Shown here: piece by piece, positions 22,485-35,639 of the stretch
Layout: each line of letters begins with the position of its first letter
Position numbering within the stretch: the stretch's first letter is position 1
Origin: Phylloscopus collybita
Lineage: Eukaryota > Chordata > Aves > Passeriformes > Phylloscopidae
Length of the DNA: 64,000 nt
Assembly (NCBI GenBank): GCA_027886175.1
Contig: JAJNNQ010000023.1
Coordinates: 1,332,501-1,396,500, forward strand
Reading direction: 5' to 3'
Translations under genes and position numbers: made by a program
The notes under the pieces: generated by a model
Database searches by the model: none
The model's input: the letters and a program-made list of their open reading frames with translations, nothing else
Told to the model about the DNA's origin: nothing

Positions 22485-23983
22485 GCTCAGTGCCCTGGAA
22501 CAGGAGGCCCTGCTCTGTCCAGCCCCTTCAAACAGAGGACAATGTGGGCACATCCCGTTACCAAGCCCCTGAGGAAGTGCTCTGCCAGGTGGAGCTGCAG
22601 CCACAGGGCAGCCCAAGCACCTTTTCTTGTTGAACTCTTCCCCAGGGTAAACACGGCCTGGCTGAGCTGGGGTCCTGTCCTCAGGGCTGGAGTCAGGAGC
22701 TATACATTGTGTTCTGTGAGCCAGCACATGAATGTAAACAGCAGGCTCCAAAACAGTGGCAGGAGAATTAACTGATGCTATATGCTGCTGCTTCATGTTT
22801 TCTTTGGAGTTGAGGAATAGGTTTTGGAGAGATTTTCCTCCCCGTTTTCTCCTCGTGCCCTTGGACACAGCTCTGTTATCCCCAGCTGACTTGCCTAAGC
22901 CTATAATCCCTGGTGCTCAAGAGAGTGAGAAGAAAATAGGATTCAGAGTCCAAAATGCCTCATGTGTCGGCCTCTAGAAGATTCCTACCATCTGCTCTGG
23001 CCACCAAGCAAAGGGACTGAGCTCATTTTGTATCCTGTCATGTAGTGCTGTTGTGCATAAGGGGCTGGAAGGGCCCTGGAGGGATCTGTCAGCCACAAGT
23101 TTGGCCCAAGGACCTGGGAGTGCTGCACACCCCTGGGGAGAGCTGCCCCCAGGCACTGCAGTGCCTGAAGAGCACCTGAGGCTGAAAAGCCTCACCCCAG
23201 AGAAACCTGAGAGGCAGGTCCTGAGTTCCCACCTCAAGGAGAGGCCTTGCAGTTTGAGAGCATTTCTCCTGCCTGCTTGGGCTGAAAACGTGCCAGCAAT
23301 CTTTCTGCTGTTCGAGGTCAAGATAACAAATCACCCAGCACATTCACTCAGAGCAGCCACTGACATGCAAAGGAAGGGCCTCCAAGATCATACCCAGCTC
23401 TCTGCTTCTGGCCAGCCAGAGCTCAGAAGCATCTTGATCTGCCAAGGGCACCGTGCTTGCTCCTCTGGGCAATGGCAGCTTGCTGTCATTCCCTAGGAAT
23501 GCCCAGCCAGGAAAATCCAGCTGCTTTCCTACCCTGTGTATTTCCACATCACTCAAAAGCTGTCAAGCTGCAGCAGTATAAGAGTGGATCCCTATTATTT
23601 TTGACAATCTGCGTTGGTTTCCATGCGTAGGTACAACCTGTAAGCAGCTGCTGGCGTGGAAGAAACTCTTATTTATTGTTAGCTGAGGCAAAATCCTCTT
23701 GCCAGTGAAGTCGGCTGCTGCCTTATATTGCAGCAAAAGATGAATTCACAGTCTTAATTTAAGCTGCTGTCACATACCTGGACTGAGAGCAGCCAATACT
23801 TCCCACAGCCTGCAAAATCCAGCCATCCCTGCTGGGGTCTAATGCATCAGGGTTCTGACTCCTCCGGATGCTTTCCAGCATCACAGCCCAGTTCCAGGGA
23901 ACAGGCAGCATGACAAGCCTGTTCAGCTTTTCAGGCCAGGTTCACCAACCCCAGGCTGCAAGGCAGGGGCAGCCAGGGGCAGG
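22485..23983. other. Unique non-coding; candidate conserved block 23560-23790
   Basis: No gene is recognised. Bases 23560-23790 are AT-leaning, non-repetitive DNA between GC-rich segments. Whether it is conserved cannot be judged here. Confidence 0.45.
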
Positions 23984-24270
23984 TGTAGTCACTGCCTGTC
24001 ACGTTTTGGTTTTCTGAAGTTCTTTCCCAGGGACAAAAACTGGTAAACGAGGGCACGTTTTTCTAAATTATCTTGTTTTTCACATTTCTCTCCTAAGGAG
24101 GGACTTTGCTTGTTGACCCTTGATGTGACCAATGGGTCAAAGGATCCCACCTCTTAGGTGGGCACATTGTAGAAAGGTATAAAAATAGGTTTGGAGAATA
24201 AACCAGCCCCTTTTGGAGCATCAGCCTTCTGAACAAGACTTGGGTCTTTCCTTCGTGTCCAACAGCAACA
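23984..24270 (+). mobile_element. Solo LTR, relative of the 11.2-kb LTR
   Basis: Begins TGTAGTCACTG, has CCAAT at about 24129, the hairpin CCCACCTCTTAGGTGGG at about 24146, a strong TATA box TATAAAAATA at 24179-24188, and AATAAA at 24197-24202. It ends near CAACAGCAACA. TATA and polyadenylation signals are only about 20 bases apart. It aligns along its length with the two LTRs at 11.2-11.8 kb, and being uninterrupted it serves as the reference for reading them. No internal viral sequence is attached. Confidence 0.8.
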
Positions 24271-24967
24271 GGCAGGGATCATGCCCAGGGATGTCCCTGT
24301 GCTGCTCTCTGGGTGGAAAATGGGGTCCTGGGGAAAAGGAGCAGCCACCACATCCCTGAGCTGAGGTGCTGGTTCTGTGAGCTGGACACCTCTGCTGCAG
24401 CTGGCATCGTCTCACTTCCACCAGCAGCCATAAGCCCCGCTCCTTATTTTTCCCCTAAATCAAAGATTCTGTAGAAATGTGGCCTTATAAACACTGTTCA
24501 GTCACTTCATCATATTTTCTTGGAGAAGTTAAATTAATTGAGCTACTTTAATCTCTCACTAAAACATGCCCTTTGGACAAGATGTTTTTTTTCTGTAGCT
24601 CGCTTCGGAACCCTTTCATTTTTCCATTTTTCGGGATCTTAAAAGAAACTCGTCAGGCTAAAAATGGGAAGGCTCTTCCAGCGTGGTCTTACCAATGTCA
24701 TAAACAGATAACTTTGACACCATTCTCAGAGTCAGTGTCACCCAGGCTCTGCAGGCAGGATTGCATTCCCACACGGGGACAGAGCGTTGCTCGGGCTGAT
24801 GTTGTCAGCAGTGATCCCAAAGCCACTTTTAAGGCCGTGGCTTGCTGGGGTACAGTGCATTGTCTTGCCCACAACATCGTCATCTTCCTTCTTGAAAGTA
24901 AAAAAATTTAGCTGGCTTCAGTCCAGGGAAGGGAATGGAGCTTGGGAGCTGGAGAATCAATCATAGG
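24271..24967. other. Unique non-coding sequence
   Basis: GC-rich then AT-rich unique sequence. Nothing recognised. Confidence 0.5.
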
Positions 24968-25361
24968 AGGAGCAGCTGAGGGAGCTGGGGAAGGGGCTCA
25001 GCCTGGAGAAAAGGAGGCTCAGGGGGACCTTGTGGCTCTGAACAACTCCCTGAATAGGAGGGGACAGTCTGGTTGGGCTCTGCTCCCAGGGAACAGGGAC
25101 AGGAGGAGAGGGAACAGCCTCAGGCTGGGCCAGGGGAGGCTCAGGGTGGGCAGCAGCAGGAATTTCCCCATGGAAAGGGAGCTCAGGGTTTGGAACTGCT
25201 CAGGGAGGTTTGGAGTGCCCATCCCTGGAGGTGCCCAAGGAAGGGCTGGAGGTGGCACTCAGAGCTCTGGGCTGGGACAAGGAGGGGATTGGACACAGGG
25301 GGATTGCACTCCGTGGTCTTGGAGCTCTTTTCCAACCTCTGTGATTCTGTGATTCTGTGTC
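24968..25361 (+). mobile_element. CR1 LINE, 5'-truncated 3' UTR
   Basis: Starts 'GCAGCTGAGGGAGCTGGGGA', continues 'CAGCCTGGAGAAAAGGAGGC' and ends 'CTCTTTTCCAACC' plus two to three ATTCTGTG octamers (25338-25360). Very similar to the copy at 690-1195, with fewer differences than most other pairs in the window. Confidence 0.95.
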
Positions 25362-26984
25362 CAAATGCACTCTCTGTAATGCCCAGCTAACCAAACCCTC
25401 CACCTTTCAAATGCTGCAAGCACTAAACACTGATGTTTTTCTATTACAACACATTTCTTCAACTTTGAAAAGCACAGCAGCAAATATTCTTTTTTCCCCA
25501 ACAAGAATAATTTTTCCCTGATCAGCATTAAAGAGCCCATGTTGTGTGGGGTTTAGAGCAGGACAGCAATGTTCCTCTCCCCAGAAACTCCTGCAGCAGC
25601 ATCCAAGGATTTCAGGGTCTGACTGAGCAAATGTCAGTTTTGGTCAGTGAGAATTTCAAGAACAAAATATCCCCAAGTTTCAGCCTTTAGGGACAGCCAG
25701 GGTGTTTACAGACCAAACCCCATAAAATTATCTACTGAATTCATGCTTTTAAGAGCAGAAACAGCTTTTGATAGTCTCTGAGTATTCTTGTACCAGCTTG
25801 CCACAATTTCAGCTGGGACTGATGTCAAGTTAAGAGGCTGACAGTTTATTCTATGCTCTGTAAATATTTGTACACTGTTGGCCTCTTCCAGTCCTTTGGA
25901 ACAATATTCCAACTTTTGTTAAAAATAAACATGAATGGGGCGGAGCTGAAGGACCAATTCTTTATAAACTCTTGTGTGCTGCTTTACAGCTCCCAGACAT
26001 TTGTAAGGGAGGCTGTCCACGTCTCAGCTTCCCAACCTGTGACATGGGACACCAGCAGCATGAGTGGCTGCTGTTTCCAGCATGCAGATGCCACAGAATC
26101 CTGACCCAAGAGACCTCTGCACACTCCCAGGTTACTTTCCAAGTCCCAGCTTCCATGAAGAGACTGCCAAGAGATGAGAGCTGCAGCCTGGGTCAGCATC
26201 AAACGAGGGAGAGGATAGGTGGGAACCCCCTGAGGGTTGGCCAGAGCATGGACAGGGTAGGAGAAACATCAGCAGGGCTGGGATTGAGGATGTGAGAGCT
26301 CTGGGGTGTCAATTATGCAGGCAGGAGGAAAGCTTGGCCTCCAAAGCTGTCAGAATTCAGGGCTGAGCTTTTCCCAACTTTGTCATTGTCATGCCAAAAT
26401 TCAGAGCTGCAGTTCTGCACAAAGGCTGAGGGAGCCTGACAAGCTAAGGCAGCGTTCCCCCTGCCTTGCTCAGGAGTAAGTGCTGAGTTTGCCAGACTCA
26501 CCAGGAGAATGTGGGAATTCCTATCCCCTTCTTCCCCACTTCTTGTTTATGGACGCTGCAATCTCCCCAAACAGCCAAGCTTGCCCCAACCTTGGACAAA
26601 AACACAAGGATGCAGAAGGGAAAGTGGGATGCTGTGCTCTGTAGGAGTCCTCCTCTGCCGTGGACACCAGGACAGCATTCCCAGCTGGGGAGGGTGAGAG
26701 CTGCTCCTGGAGGTCAGTGCCTCCCTGCAGAGGGCCTGGTGCAGCTCTTGGCTTTTGTGGGGTCAAGGTGCTCACCCCTTGTCAGGCACAAAGCCTGGCC
26801 ACAAGGGAACAGGGAGCCTGGGGGAGCAGGGACAGCTTGTAGAGACCCATGAGTCAGGGGCTGTGAGAAATGGATCTGTATAGGATTCCCAAAGCCTGAC
26901 TGAAAGCTCACAGAGTCTGGTGCATCTGTGTGCAAACTCTGAGGTGAGCTGTGCTGGCTGAGAAAGGCCATGGGGTAGAGAAGA
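25362..26984. other. Unique non-coding sequence
   Basis: No exon or mobile element is recognised. Confidence 0.5.
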
Positions 26985-27264
26985 CATTGCTGAGAGAGAA
27001 ATTAAGCTGGAAACAAGTTTTAAACGATGATCTTGCAAACAGAGCAGGTATTTTGAAGAATTAGAACTGTGAAAGATGCATTGTAGTGAGACCACGTGGG
27101 GTAAAATAATTGGTGATTGGTGTTAGAAGCATCAGCAGCATTGGCTGCTAATAGGCTGAAAAATGTTTATAAGGTATTGTAACAAAGAAATAGTTTGGCT
27201 TCTGATAAAGAGTTTTACATCTCTTGTGTCTCACCCTTCTCAGAGATTGATAATGGAATAAAAA
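26985..27264 (+). mobile_element. Putative solo LTR
   Basis: A stretch with GATTGGTG (inverted CCAAT) at about 27115, a TATA-like TTTATAAGG at about 27168, then 'TTTTACATCTCTTGTGTCTC' and AATAAA at about 27256-27261, in the order and spacing of a retroviral LTR. The 3' end is close after the AATAAA. The 5' boundary and duplication are not defined. Confidence 0.5.
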
Positions 27265-28567
27265 CCGCCCCTCAGTTGCCCTGTCTCTGTAGAGCTGGGT
27301 TTTTCCAGAAAGGGACTGGCTGGGATCTGGGAGACTCCTCTTGGTTCTTTCTTGGCTTTCACTGCAGAGCAAACCCAAGAGAGCCACCACTGTGTCTTCT
27401 GGCCTCATCTCTTGTGTTTGGCACCTCTGGCCTTGCCAGGGCCACGCAGGGTGAATGTGAGCACTGTGCTGCAGCTGGGGATGTCCTTCCTCCCCAGGCA
27501 CAGAGCACAGGCTCTGCCTGCCTGGAAAAGACTGACAGGGAATGAGGATAGGAAGGCAGGCATGCACTAAACCCCAGGGAAACACTGAGCAAATAGCTGA
27601 AGAGCCTGGCACTATTATTCATTATGTTTCTGGTATTATTGAGTGGCATGAGGTTAAAATAACACACTCAAGTCAAGAAAAAAAAAAAATGATGGGAGAG
27701 ATACCAAAGCAAAACACATGGAGAGGACAAGCATCTTTGGCTCTAAATCATCCAAAAGAAGCTTGATGGGGGAACCCTCCTCAGCTGCCTCTCCCCAGGG
27801 GTTTCATGCAGTCCTGCTCTGGCCTTAACACGTGCAAAGCCAGATGCAGGCATAAAACCAGGCAAGTTTTCCAGGTGTGGACAGGAATATAGGCAGCAGC
27901 TGGGCTGGGAGGAGAGGAGGGGACCAAGCACAGACACTGAGGAAGGAGACGTTTCAGGGAGAGCTGATTTTCAGTGCCCTGTGCAGTCAGTCATTCCCAC
28001 TCGTTGTCAGGCCTCTGAGACATCCCAAGACAAGGCTGCTCTTTGCCCCGAGAGTGCTGTGAGCCAGAGACCCACTGCCACGGGGGCAGTGCTGCTGGGA
28101 GAGTCAGCTCCTTCTGGGGAGGCTTTATGAGATGTCTGAGGTGCCAACAGCCCCCCACCCTTGGCAGGGGTGCAAGGCACGGGCCACGCAGCTCGTGCCA
28201 TCAATCTGCTGCAGCTGGATCCAGTCCTTGTGTGATCCACATGCAGGGCCAGCACATTTCTCAGCGAGAGGCAGATGGCAGGGCAGAGCAGGGGAGCAAA
28301 CAGGCTGGGCAGCTGTTGTGGCCAGGCCCGCGTGGCACTGCGGTCACGTTCCCTCCGGGGCAGGACACGGTGGCAGGTTCATCCCTCAGCAGGGATGTGC
28401 TTGGCAGGGCCAGGGAGGCTTTCCCAGGGACACATTCCAGTCTCCTGGGTCGTGGCAGCTCCCTTGGATGTTGTTTTGAAAAAGCTCCCGAGCGGATCTA
28501 TGACAAAGTGCAACCCGAAAGAGCAAGTGAAGCCCTCACTGCCTTGAAGCCAAAGGGATTTTGGCAG
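27265..28567. other. Unique non-coding sequence
   Basis: GC-rich in 27960-28500. The open frame running from 28043 into the next CR1 has no recognisable domain and ends inside the repeat. Confidence 0.5.
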
Positions 28568-28840
28568 CAGCTGACAGAAGCAGAGGACACAGCCTCAAGC
28601 TGCACCAAGGGAAGTATAGGTTGGATATTAGGAAAAAGGTTTTTCATGGAAAGAGTGATAAAGCACTGGAATGGCCTGCCTGTGGAGGTGGTGGAGTCAC
28701 CATCCCTGGAGGTGTTTAAAACAAGACTGGATGTGACACTGGGTGCAATGGTTTAGTTGAGGTGTTAGAGCTGGGTCAGACTCGATGATTTTGAAGGTCT
28801 CTTCCAACCTAGAAATTCTGTGATTCTGTGATTTTTTTTT
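28568..28840 (+). mobile_element. CR1 LINE, 3' UTR fragment
   Basis: Begins 'GCTGACAGAAGCAGAGGACA', passes 'GTGGAGTCACCATCCCTGGA' and 'GTTTAAAACAAGACTGGATG', and ends 'CTCTTCCAACCTAGAAATTC' with two octamers followed by a T run (28832-28840). Close relative of the 1962 and 41340 copies. Confidence 0.95.
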
Positions 28841-30368
28841 GCCTCCCAGAGTCATGGGGGTGAAGATTTCTCCCAGCCTCCCCCACTCCCCCCTTGGCTG
28901 TGGTGTCAGTGGGCACAGAGTGGTGCCAACCCTTTGGGTACACTGTAATTTGGGGTGCAAGCAGGCCCCACAGAGATGAGACTGGATGGAAAAACTGCCA
29001 GCAGCCATTCTCCAAATGCTCTCTTCCAGAACCAAGAGGCACTGGGAGAGCTGGGAAATGCCAGGGTGCATCTTCCAGGGCAGAAAGGTGGGACAGCTCC
29101 CATGGCCACTGCAGAAGCCAGTCCAGGAGGCCTGGGGGTGTAGGCAGGAAGGGAAATCACTGCCCCTCAGGCTGGCCAGCAGCTGCAATTCCCCGTGGTG
29201 CTCACTCCTGCAGACACATCCTGTGCTCCTGGTACCAGGGATGCTGTGACCACAGCAGGGTGGGGTGGCTGGGCTGTGCTGTGCTGTGCCCTCCCTGGCT
29301 CCCTGCACAGCCCTGTCCCAGCACAGAGCACAGCTCAGCTCTCAGAAGGGGATGGGCAGTGGTGTCCCCTCACTGACCTCAGCTCACTCCAGAAAAAAAT
29401 AACTCTGCCACAGGACCCTGCCAGCTCTGTCACGGGTCTGCTCCCCGTGTCACAGCTCTCTGTGTCACATGCATCACTGCGCTGTCTCCAGGGCTGAAAT
29501 GCTCCCCCTAGCCTTCTTAGCCTTTTCCCCAAGGCAGGCAAAAATTTCTTTGCCTCATTCCTGGATGGAAAGTCTTCTCCTGATGTATAAGATGAGGTGT
29601 AACTTCCACAGGCCCTCCTTCCTTCAGCAGGAAATATCTCCCTGTCTCAAAATCTCCTTAGCTGGATGATCATTTATCTTTGGGTTTCCACTGGGTTCAT
29701 GTTTCCTGTTTTCTCCTTCCAGAATGTGATCCCTAACTGGAGATATTTTACAGCTCTGCTTTGCTTTCCACATATCACTGCAGAGATAATCTCTGAGCAG
29801 ACAGTTTCTTTTTTCCTTGGAAGTTATTGGGAAAAAAAAAAAAAAAAGTAACAGAGCTATCAAAACACGAGTGTATCTTTGAAACCAAAAAAAGTTCCTC
29901 TCTGACTGTGCATCCTCCTGGCCCCAGCACATCACCCAGTAATTGAGATTTCTGCCTTTCCAAGCATTTGCTTTCTGCCTGCTTCTCCTTTAAATTCCCA
30001 GGAGCCCTTCTGGCAGCGCAGGCAGCGCTGATCCCATTTTACCAGCAGAGAATGCCTTGCACTTGGTTTTGTTGATTCCTTTAATCTAAACTGAAGTCAT
30101 TCACCCAGAAAGTTCAAGGCTCTGCAAAGGTGACGCTCTGGGCCCCGTCCCAGGTGAATGTTCCCATCCCCTGCCAGCTCCCAGACGGGTAAAGGCTTCC
30201 CAGCTCCACAGGCCCAGCACTGCTGGAGTCAACTGTTATAAACCTGCCACGGGGGATGAGAGCTCATGAAAGGAAAAGGAGCCTCTTTATTGTCTGTCTG
30301 CTCGCCTGCCTTTGGTGCTGCTTCCCATCAGCGCCCTCACCCCGGGACTCCCACACGAGACGTGTGGC
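28841..30368. other. Unique non-coding with an A tract
   Basis: An A run of about 17 lies at 29831-29847. No retrogene or LINE body precedes it. Nothing else recognised. Confidence 0.5.
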
Positions 30369-30956
30369 AGCAGCACAGAAATGCTCCTGGAGCAGCACAG
30401 AAATGCTTTTCCAGCAGCACAGAGATGCTCTTTAGTAGCACAGAAATGCTCCTAGAGCAGCACAGAAATGCTCTTCCAGAAGCACAGAAATTGTCCTGGA
30501 GCAGCACAGAAATGCTCCTACAGCAGCACAGAAATGCTCTTTAGCAGCACAGAAGTTCTAGAGCAGCACAGAAATGCTCCTACAGGAGCACATAAATGCT
30601 CTTTCAGAAGCACAGAAATGCTCCTACAACAGCATAGAAATGCTCCTACAGCAACACAGAAATGCTCCTAGAACAGCACAGAAAAGCACTTCCAGAAGCA
30701 CAGAAATGCTCCTACAGCAGCACAGAAATGCTCCCAGAGCAGCACAGAAATTGTCCTGGAGCAGCACAGAAATGCTCTTTAGCAGCACAGAAATGCTTTT
30801 CCAGCAGCACAGAAATGCTCTTTAGCAGCACAGAAATGCTTCTAGAGCAGCATAGAAATGTTCTTTAGCAGCACAGAAATGCTCCTGGAGCAGCACAGAA
30901 ATGCTCTTCAGCAGCACAGAAATGCTCTTTAGCAGCACAGAAATCTCTTCCAGCAG
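30369..30956. repeat. 21/22-bp minisatellite, about 27 copies
   Basis: Units of AGCAGCACAGAAATGCT followed by 4-5 variable bases (CCTGG, TTTCC, CTTT, CCTAC). The core is well kept and the short linkers differ, giving a superficial repeat/spacer look. The unit length shifts between 21 and 22, so no long frame is preserved beyond about 90 codons. Not coding. Confidence 0.96.
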
Positions 30957-31627
30957 CTGGCCCAGCCCATGACACTCAGCCCTGTCACTGTCCCACTGCA
31001 CCCAGTCCCAGGGACCTCCCTCCCCTTTCTTTTTTGCTTTCTCAGACATCAAGTGGTGACAAGTTTCCTGGTGACACCTCTGCAGAAGGCAAGTCATGAG
31101 ACACAGAAAGCTGTGGTGAATGCACTGAGGAGAGCAGTACAGCTGGTGGTTATTTTTCTTGAAGCTGAACTTAGCTGCTGTGCCACTGAGGTCTTTCCAC
31201 TGTTTTCCCATCTACTGCTACAGAGAACATATCCGAGTAGGAGGTTGCTTCAGATTTCTATAATTTTTCCCCAGAAAGTACCAAAGTGGCTGGCAGGGCA
31301 TGTAAGGGGGAAAGCAGTGCAGGGAGAAATTTGATGTCAGATTGTCTTCCCAAAATAAAAAATAAAGCAGTGGCTCTTTTCTTTAGATAGTTGTGCTCCA
31401 ACCCCAGCTCCTGGTCACGTTTACAGCTCTGCTCTTGGAGATGGAGCACGAGGATCCTGGTGTTGAGAAACCCATTCAGGGTACTTGGGATGCTGCTTTC
31501 ACATTTTCAGAGAACTACAGACCACGTCCCCCATCCAGTTCCATCTCCCCCGTGCCCTGGACCAAAGCAGGACATGCAATGAGCACATCAGTGCTCCACT
31601 GTTGGAGAGGAGGAAGCAGGAGGACCC
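30957..31627. other. Unique non-coding sequence
   Basis: No gene recognised between the minisatellite and the LTR. Confidence 0.5.
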
Positions 31628-32166
31628 TGCAGAGATAGTTTATTAGTGAGAGATTCTAAGAGTATGAAACCTACAAAAGAGATGGAATTGAAAGCAAAAT
31701 TTGAACTGTAAGATGCTGGGCAGGAAGAGGGTGATTAAACCAGCTGAAAAGACCGGGCTGGGTGATTCAGTGACACTCCTGCCAAGACAAAAGGATGAAT
31801 AAGGGGTTGGACCTTCTCAGGGATCAGGGAAAAGGTGGTTTTTCAGGATTTTGGTATGTAGAGTAGTATTGTAATGTTGTAGTTCCCATAGGCTGTATGT
31901 AAATTCTGTAGGTTTTGTATCTTGAGGTGATTGGTTGATGCTCATTAGAATATTCACGATAGAAAGGGTTAAAATAGAATGTAACAGGTCACTCGCTCTC
32001 TTGCTCCCCTGGATCCCTGTCCCTTTAGACCTTTGGACTCTTCCCCAGTTAGGCTGCCTTCCCACTACCAATAAACCACGACCAATAAACCACGTGTCCC
32101 AAAGAGCATCCTGCTCTGCAGATCATCTCTCTCATCGGACACCAACAGCGCGTTACCAATACTCCA
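31628..32166 (+). mobile_element. Solo LTR, second family, copy 1
   Basis: Aligns over its whole length (about 540 bases) with 54558-55122 in the same orientation. Shared landmarks are TGCAGAGAT at the start, 'AAAGCAAAATTTGAACTGTA', 'TAGTATTGTAATGTTGTAGT', 'ATTAGAATATTCACGATAGA' and AATAAA near the 3' end. In this copy a segment of about 14 bases with the AATAAA is duplicated (32070-32075 and 32084-32089). Neither copy carries viral coding sequence, and the 22 kb between them is unrelated, so both are solo LTRs. Confidence 0.85.
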
Positions 32167-35100
32167 CAACAGAGCCAGGAGCACCCCTCAGGGTGCCCCC
32201 CTGAGCTGAGGGCAGGTCTGGCAGGGGGCACAGCACGTGCAGACAGCACCGTGGAGCAGAGCCCCAGATTCTTGGCAGGGCTGGCTTCCACCTCCTCCAT
32301 GATCACAGCCCCTGCTGCAGAGCTGGAGCTGCAATTTCCACACATGGTGCTCGTCGGCCTTGGGGAGACGTCTCTGCCGCCCGTCACGTAACTGCCTGCC
32401 TGGAGGAATGTGCTGCTGTTTCTTTCGGGGGATTACCGGGTCTTTCCTGTCCTGTTCTTCCTTGGAAAAGCCCTTTCTGTCTGCAGGGCCCAGGCAGGAT
32501 CTCTGGGCTGTGTAAAGCTCTGCACAAGGCAGGGCCCTTCCCTGCTGCCTGGGTGTCTGTGGTGGTGGCACCTTGGCCCTGCAGAGGAGCTCCAGTGGCT
32601 GCTGCTGCTGCTGCTGGCAAAGCCACCTGCTCGTGGTGTGTGACCTGTCCAGGAGGGCAGCTCGCTCTGATTGACCTGGGATTCAGATGTGGGACAGGGA
32701 AGCTGTCAGCCACCCCCTGAGCTCCTCTTTGAGCCCAAGAGGTGGCTCCCACGTGTGTCCACCACAGCTCCCCAGCGCCCAAAGCTGCTTGGCTTGGTGG
32801 TTGAACTGGACACTGCTCATTGTGGGGTGTCCCCACACCTTGTGTGCATTGAAATGTAGCTGGGAATGTTCTCCTGGCATGGCCTGGAAATCCAGAGTTT
32901 GGCCATCATACAATGGCTTTAGGCCTAATGTTTAAGCTTGTCTTCTGGAGAATTTCTTTTCTAATGCAAACAGCAAAACATGACCCACCTTCTTATCTAG
33001 AAGAGATGTTTCCATGGTTATCTGAAACACATGTTTCCCCCTGATCTGACTGTGTGTCTGGAGCTCCACTGGCTCAGCTGTGTGGCATTGCTGTGCCCAC
33101 TGGGCTCGGCATCCACAGGGAGGAGCAGGAATTCAAATGTTGGAGCAAAATCAGAGCGTGCACAGGGAGCAGAGCCTGCCTGGGACACTGCGAGTGCTGC
33201 TGCAGAGCAGAAGGTCTGAGAGACACAAACATTTTCTGAGACAGCATTTCCTCTTATTGATGTCCTCCAGTCACCAGGCATGGCTCTTCCCAGAGGCAAA
33301 TCATTCATCTCAGCTATGGCTGCAGAAAATCCCCTGGAGGGTCAGCTGCTATCGCTGCAAGCTCTCCAGGCTGCTCCCTACCAGCACCCTTGAGAGTAGA
33401 TCTGCTTGCTGAGACCAGCACAGAGCTCCTGGCCCTGAAAATCCCCTGCAGGCAGCACAGCACAGCCCTGAAGCCTCTCACTGAAGAGGTTAAAGAGTTA
33501 CCTTGAGCTGGGATCTGTATTTTGTTAAATTATTTGAAAGAACAGCATCTCTGCTGTTTCCTTCTCCAGCATGCAGAAGAAAAATGACTGTATTATGGTT
33601 GTGTCTAGCGTAGTGCTTGGCACCAGGCCAGCAGGATTTACAATGGCTGGGTGAAAAGTCTGCAGGGAAGGCAGTTCTTTTTGCTGTGGACAGTGCTTAC
33701 AGGGTCTGCAAGGACCAATCTCACAGCGCAGCAGGGGCCAGGAGGAGACCTGCCAGCAGAGAGCTGCCGGAGAAGCCATTTGTTCTGCCCATGAAACATG
33801 AGGTCAGCAGGACCCACTGCCTCCTGCCAGGGGTGATAAGAGTGGGGGAAAGGCAACAGAGTAAGACAGGCTTTGTCTATTCTGGATGAAAGATCAATTT
33901 TATTGCAGCTCCTTAGCATAAGATTTTTCATGCTGGAGTTTTCTGGCTGGAAAAACACGTGTCTGCTTCAGAACCATTTTCAGAAAGAAGCACCTGGCCT
34001 TGCTCCCTGGAGGGGAGGAAACAGCTGAATATTAATTTCTAATACTCTGCATTAAACTCACATGCATTCCTGAGTGAGATTTTACTCCAGAGGCAAGTAC
34101 AGCTGCCAGGCAGGTCTCTGTTCTGCTGGGGTTCCCATCACAGCAGGTACTGAGCACGTTCCTGCTCTGCTGAAATGCTCTGTCCTGCCTTGTTTGCTGT
34201 CCTCTCCTCACCAGAGAGAGATGCTCAGGCAATGAAGGGTCTCAGTTTGGAGGGCACTGAAGCCCTCTCCATAGCAGCAGCACTGGGTGGGACAGGAGAC
34301 ACAGAGAGTTTGCAGAAGAAACAAGGCACAGCCTGGAGGTGGAAGAGGTGGTTGGTCTGGTTTCTTGGTTTGCTCTGATCAGGCTGGGGCTGGAAGAGAG
34401 CTGCGTGCTCAGGTGGGTTTCAGACTGTAAGGGACAGGTGAATTGCTTCTCTAAGGAAGGGCCTGGTTTTTTGGTTTAGACTGGCTCTGGGTATTCATAA
34501 CCTTAGCTGGTGACTGCAGGCAGAGACCTCAGGCATGGACATCATGGACATTCCCAAAGATTCATGGATATCCTTGTCCTTACAGAGGAGGTCAGACCTC
34601 CCACTCAGTGCACCGAGGTGCTCTGTGCCCTGAGCAGCACCACTGGACCTCTGCACAAGGGCAGGGTCCCACCTCAAGCTGAGCACATCATCTCTTTAAC
34701 CAGGGTCAGGTCTGGCTGCCTGCATCTCCATCTCTGAACCGACCAAACCATCACTAAGATCCATTAAAATTCCTGCCAAAGACTTCCCCTCTGCTGAGGG
34801 AAGGCCCTCAGCTGGACACCTGGGCAATGGGGACACTCCTAGCCAGCAGGTTGCACATCCTGGAGGGTGATTACAGCTGAGTGCTGTCCCTTCAGGAGGC
34901 AGTGTGGGCTCGCTTTCCCAGGACGGGCTGTAGCAGATCCGTACCTGACAGTGGCAGCAGATCCACAGGTTTCCTGTGACCAGAGGCTGAGCAGGCTGTG
35001 ATGACTGAGCAGGCACAGCCACATCCTCAAAGAGGTTTTGAGCAGCAGCCAGGTATCTTACAAACTGCTTTTCTGGTTAGCAAGGAGGTAGATTTTAAAA

Positions 35101-35639
35101 AGTGAAAGGGAGAATTATTCTGGGAAACTGCTCTGGGAAATGTGGAGTAAAGATGAATCCCCATGGACTGAGTTACACTGGGGACACAATGCTGCTGCTC
35201 CTCCTTGTAGGCCAATGTCAGAGGAGCTGTCCTAAACCCACAAACCCTTGTAGCCAGTTCTGTTGTCCCCATGCATCCTGAACAACTCAGACTTTGTGTC
35301 AAGTCTTGGGAAATGAGCAAAACTCATCTCATTTTTGTTGCATCATCTCGGATTCTGGTGACACCCTGCCAGGTGTGTGTGTGAACCCCACACCGATGGC
35401 ACCAGGACTCCTCTGACACCCCTGTCAGGACAACCTGCCACTGACCTTGCTACTGAAAACCTGAAAGCCAAGTGAGCCTCCCCATGCCCCAGCCAGCTGG
35501 AGAGGACAGCTGTGCCCCCTGTGTCCCCATGGGCTTTTGGGCCAGGCTGGTGAACTCTGCTGGCCCATGGGGTCAGGGCCACAGGCTGTGCCTCTGTGAG
35601 TGGAGGCAGCAGAACCATCCTGTGTGTGAACTGCTCTCC
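32167..35639. other. Unique non-coding sequence
   Basis: No exon or mobile element is convincing. A short (CTG)6 run lies at about 32598-32616. Confidence 0.5.

Noticed and set aside
29831..29847. A tract as a retrogene poly(A) tail
   Set aside because: No gene-like or LINE-like body precedes it and no target-site duplication is visible. The same applies to the runs at 37920, 48984 and 62391.
30369..30956. CRISPR-like repeat/spacer appearance
   Set aside because: Linkers are only 4-5 bases and recur, and the surroundings are vertebrate with no cas genes. It is a minisatellite.
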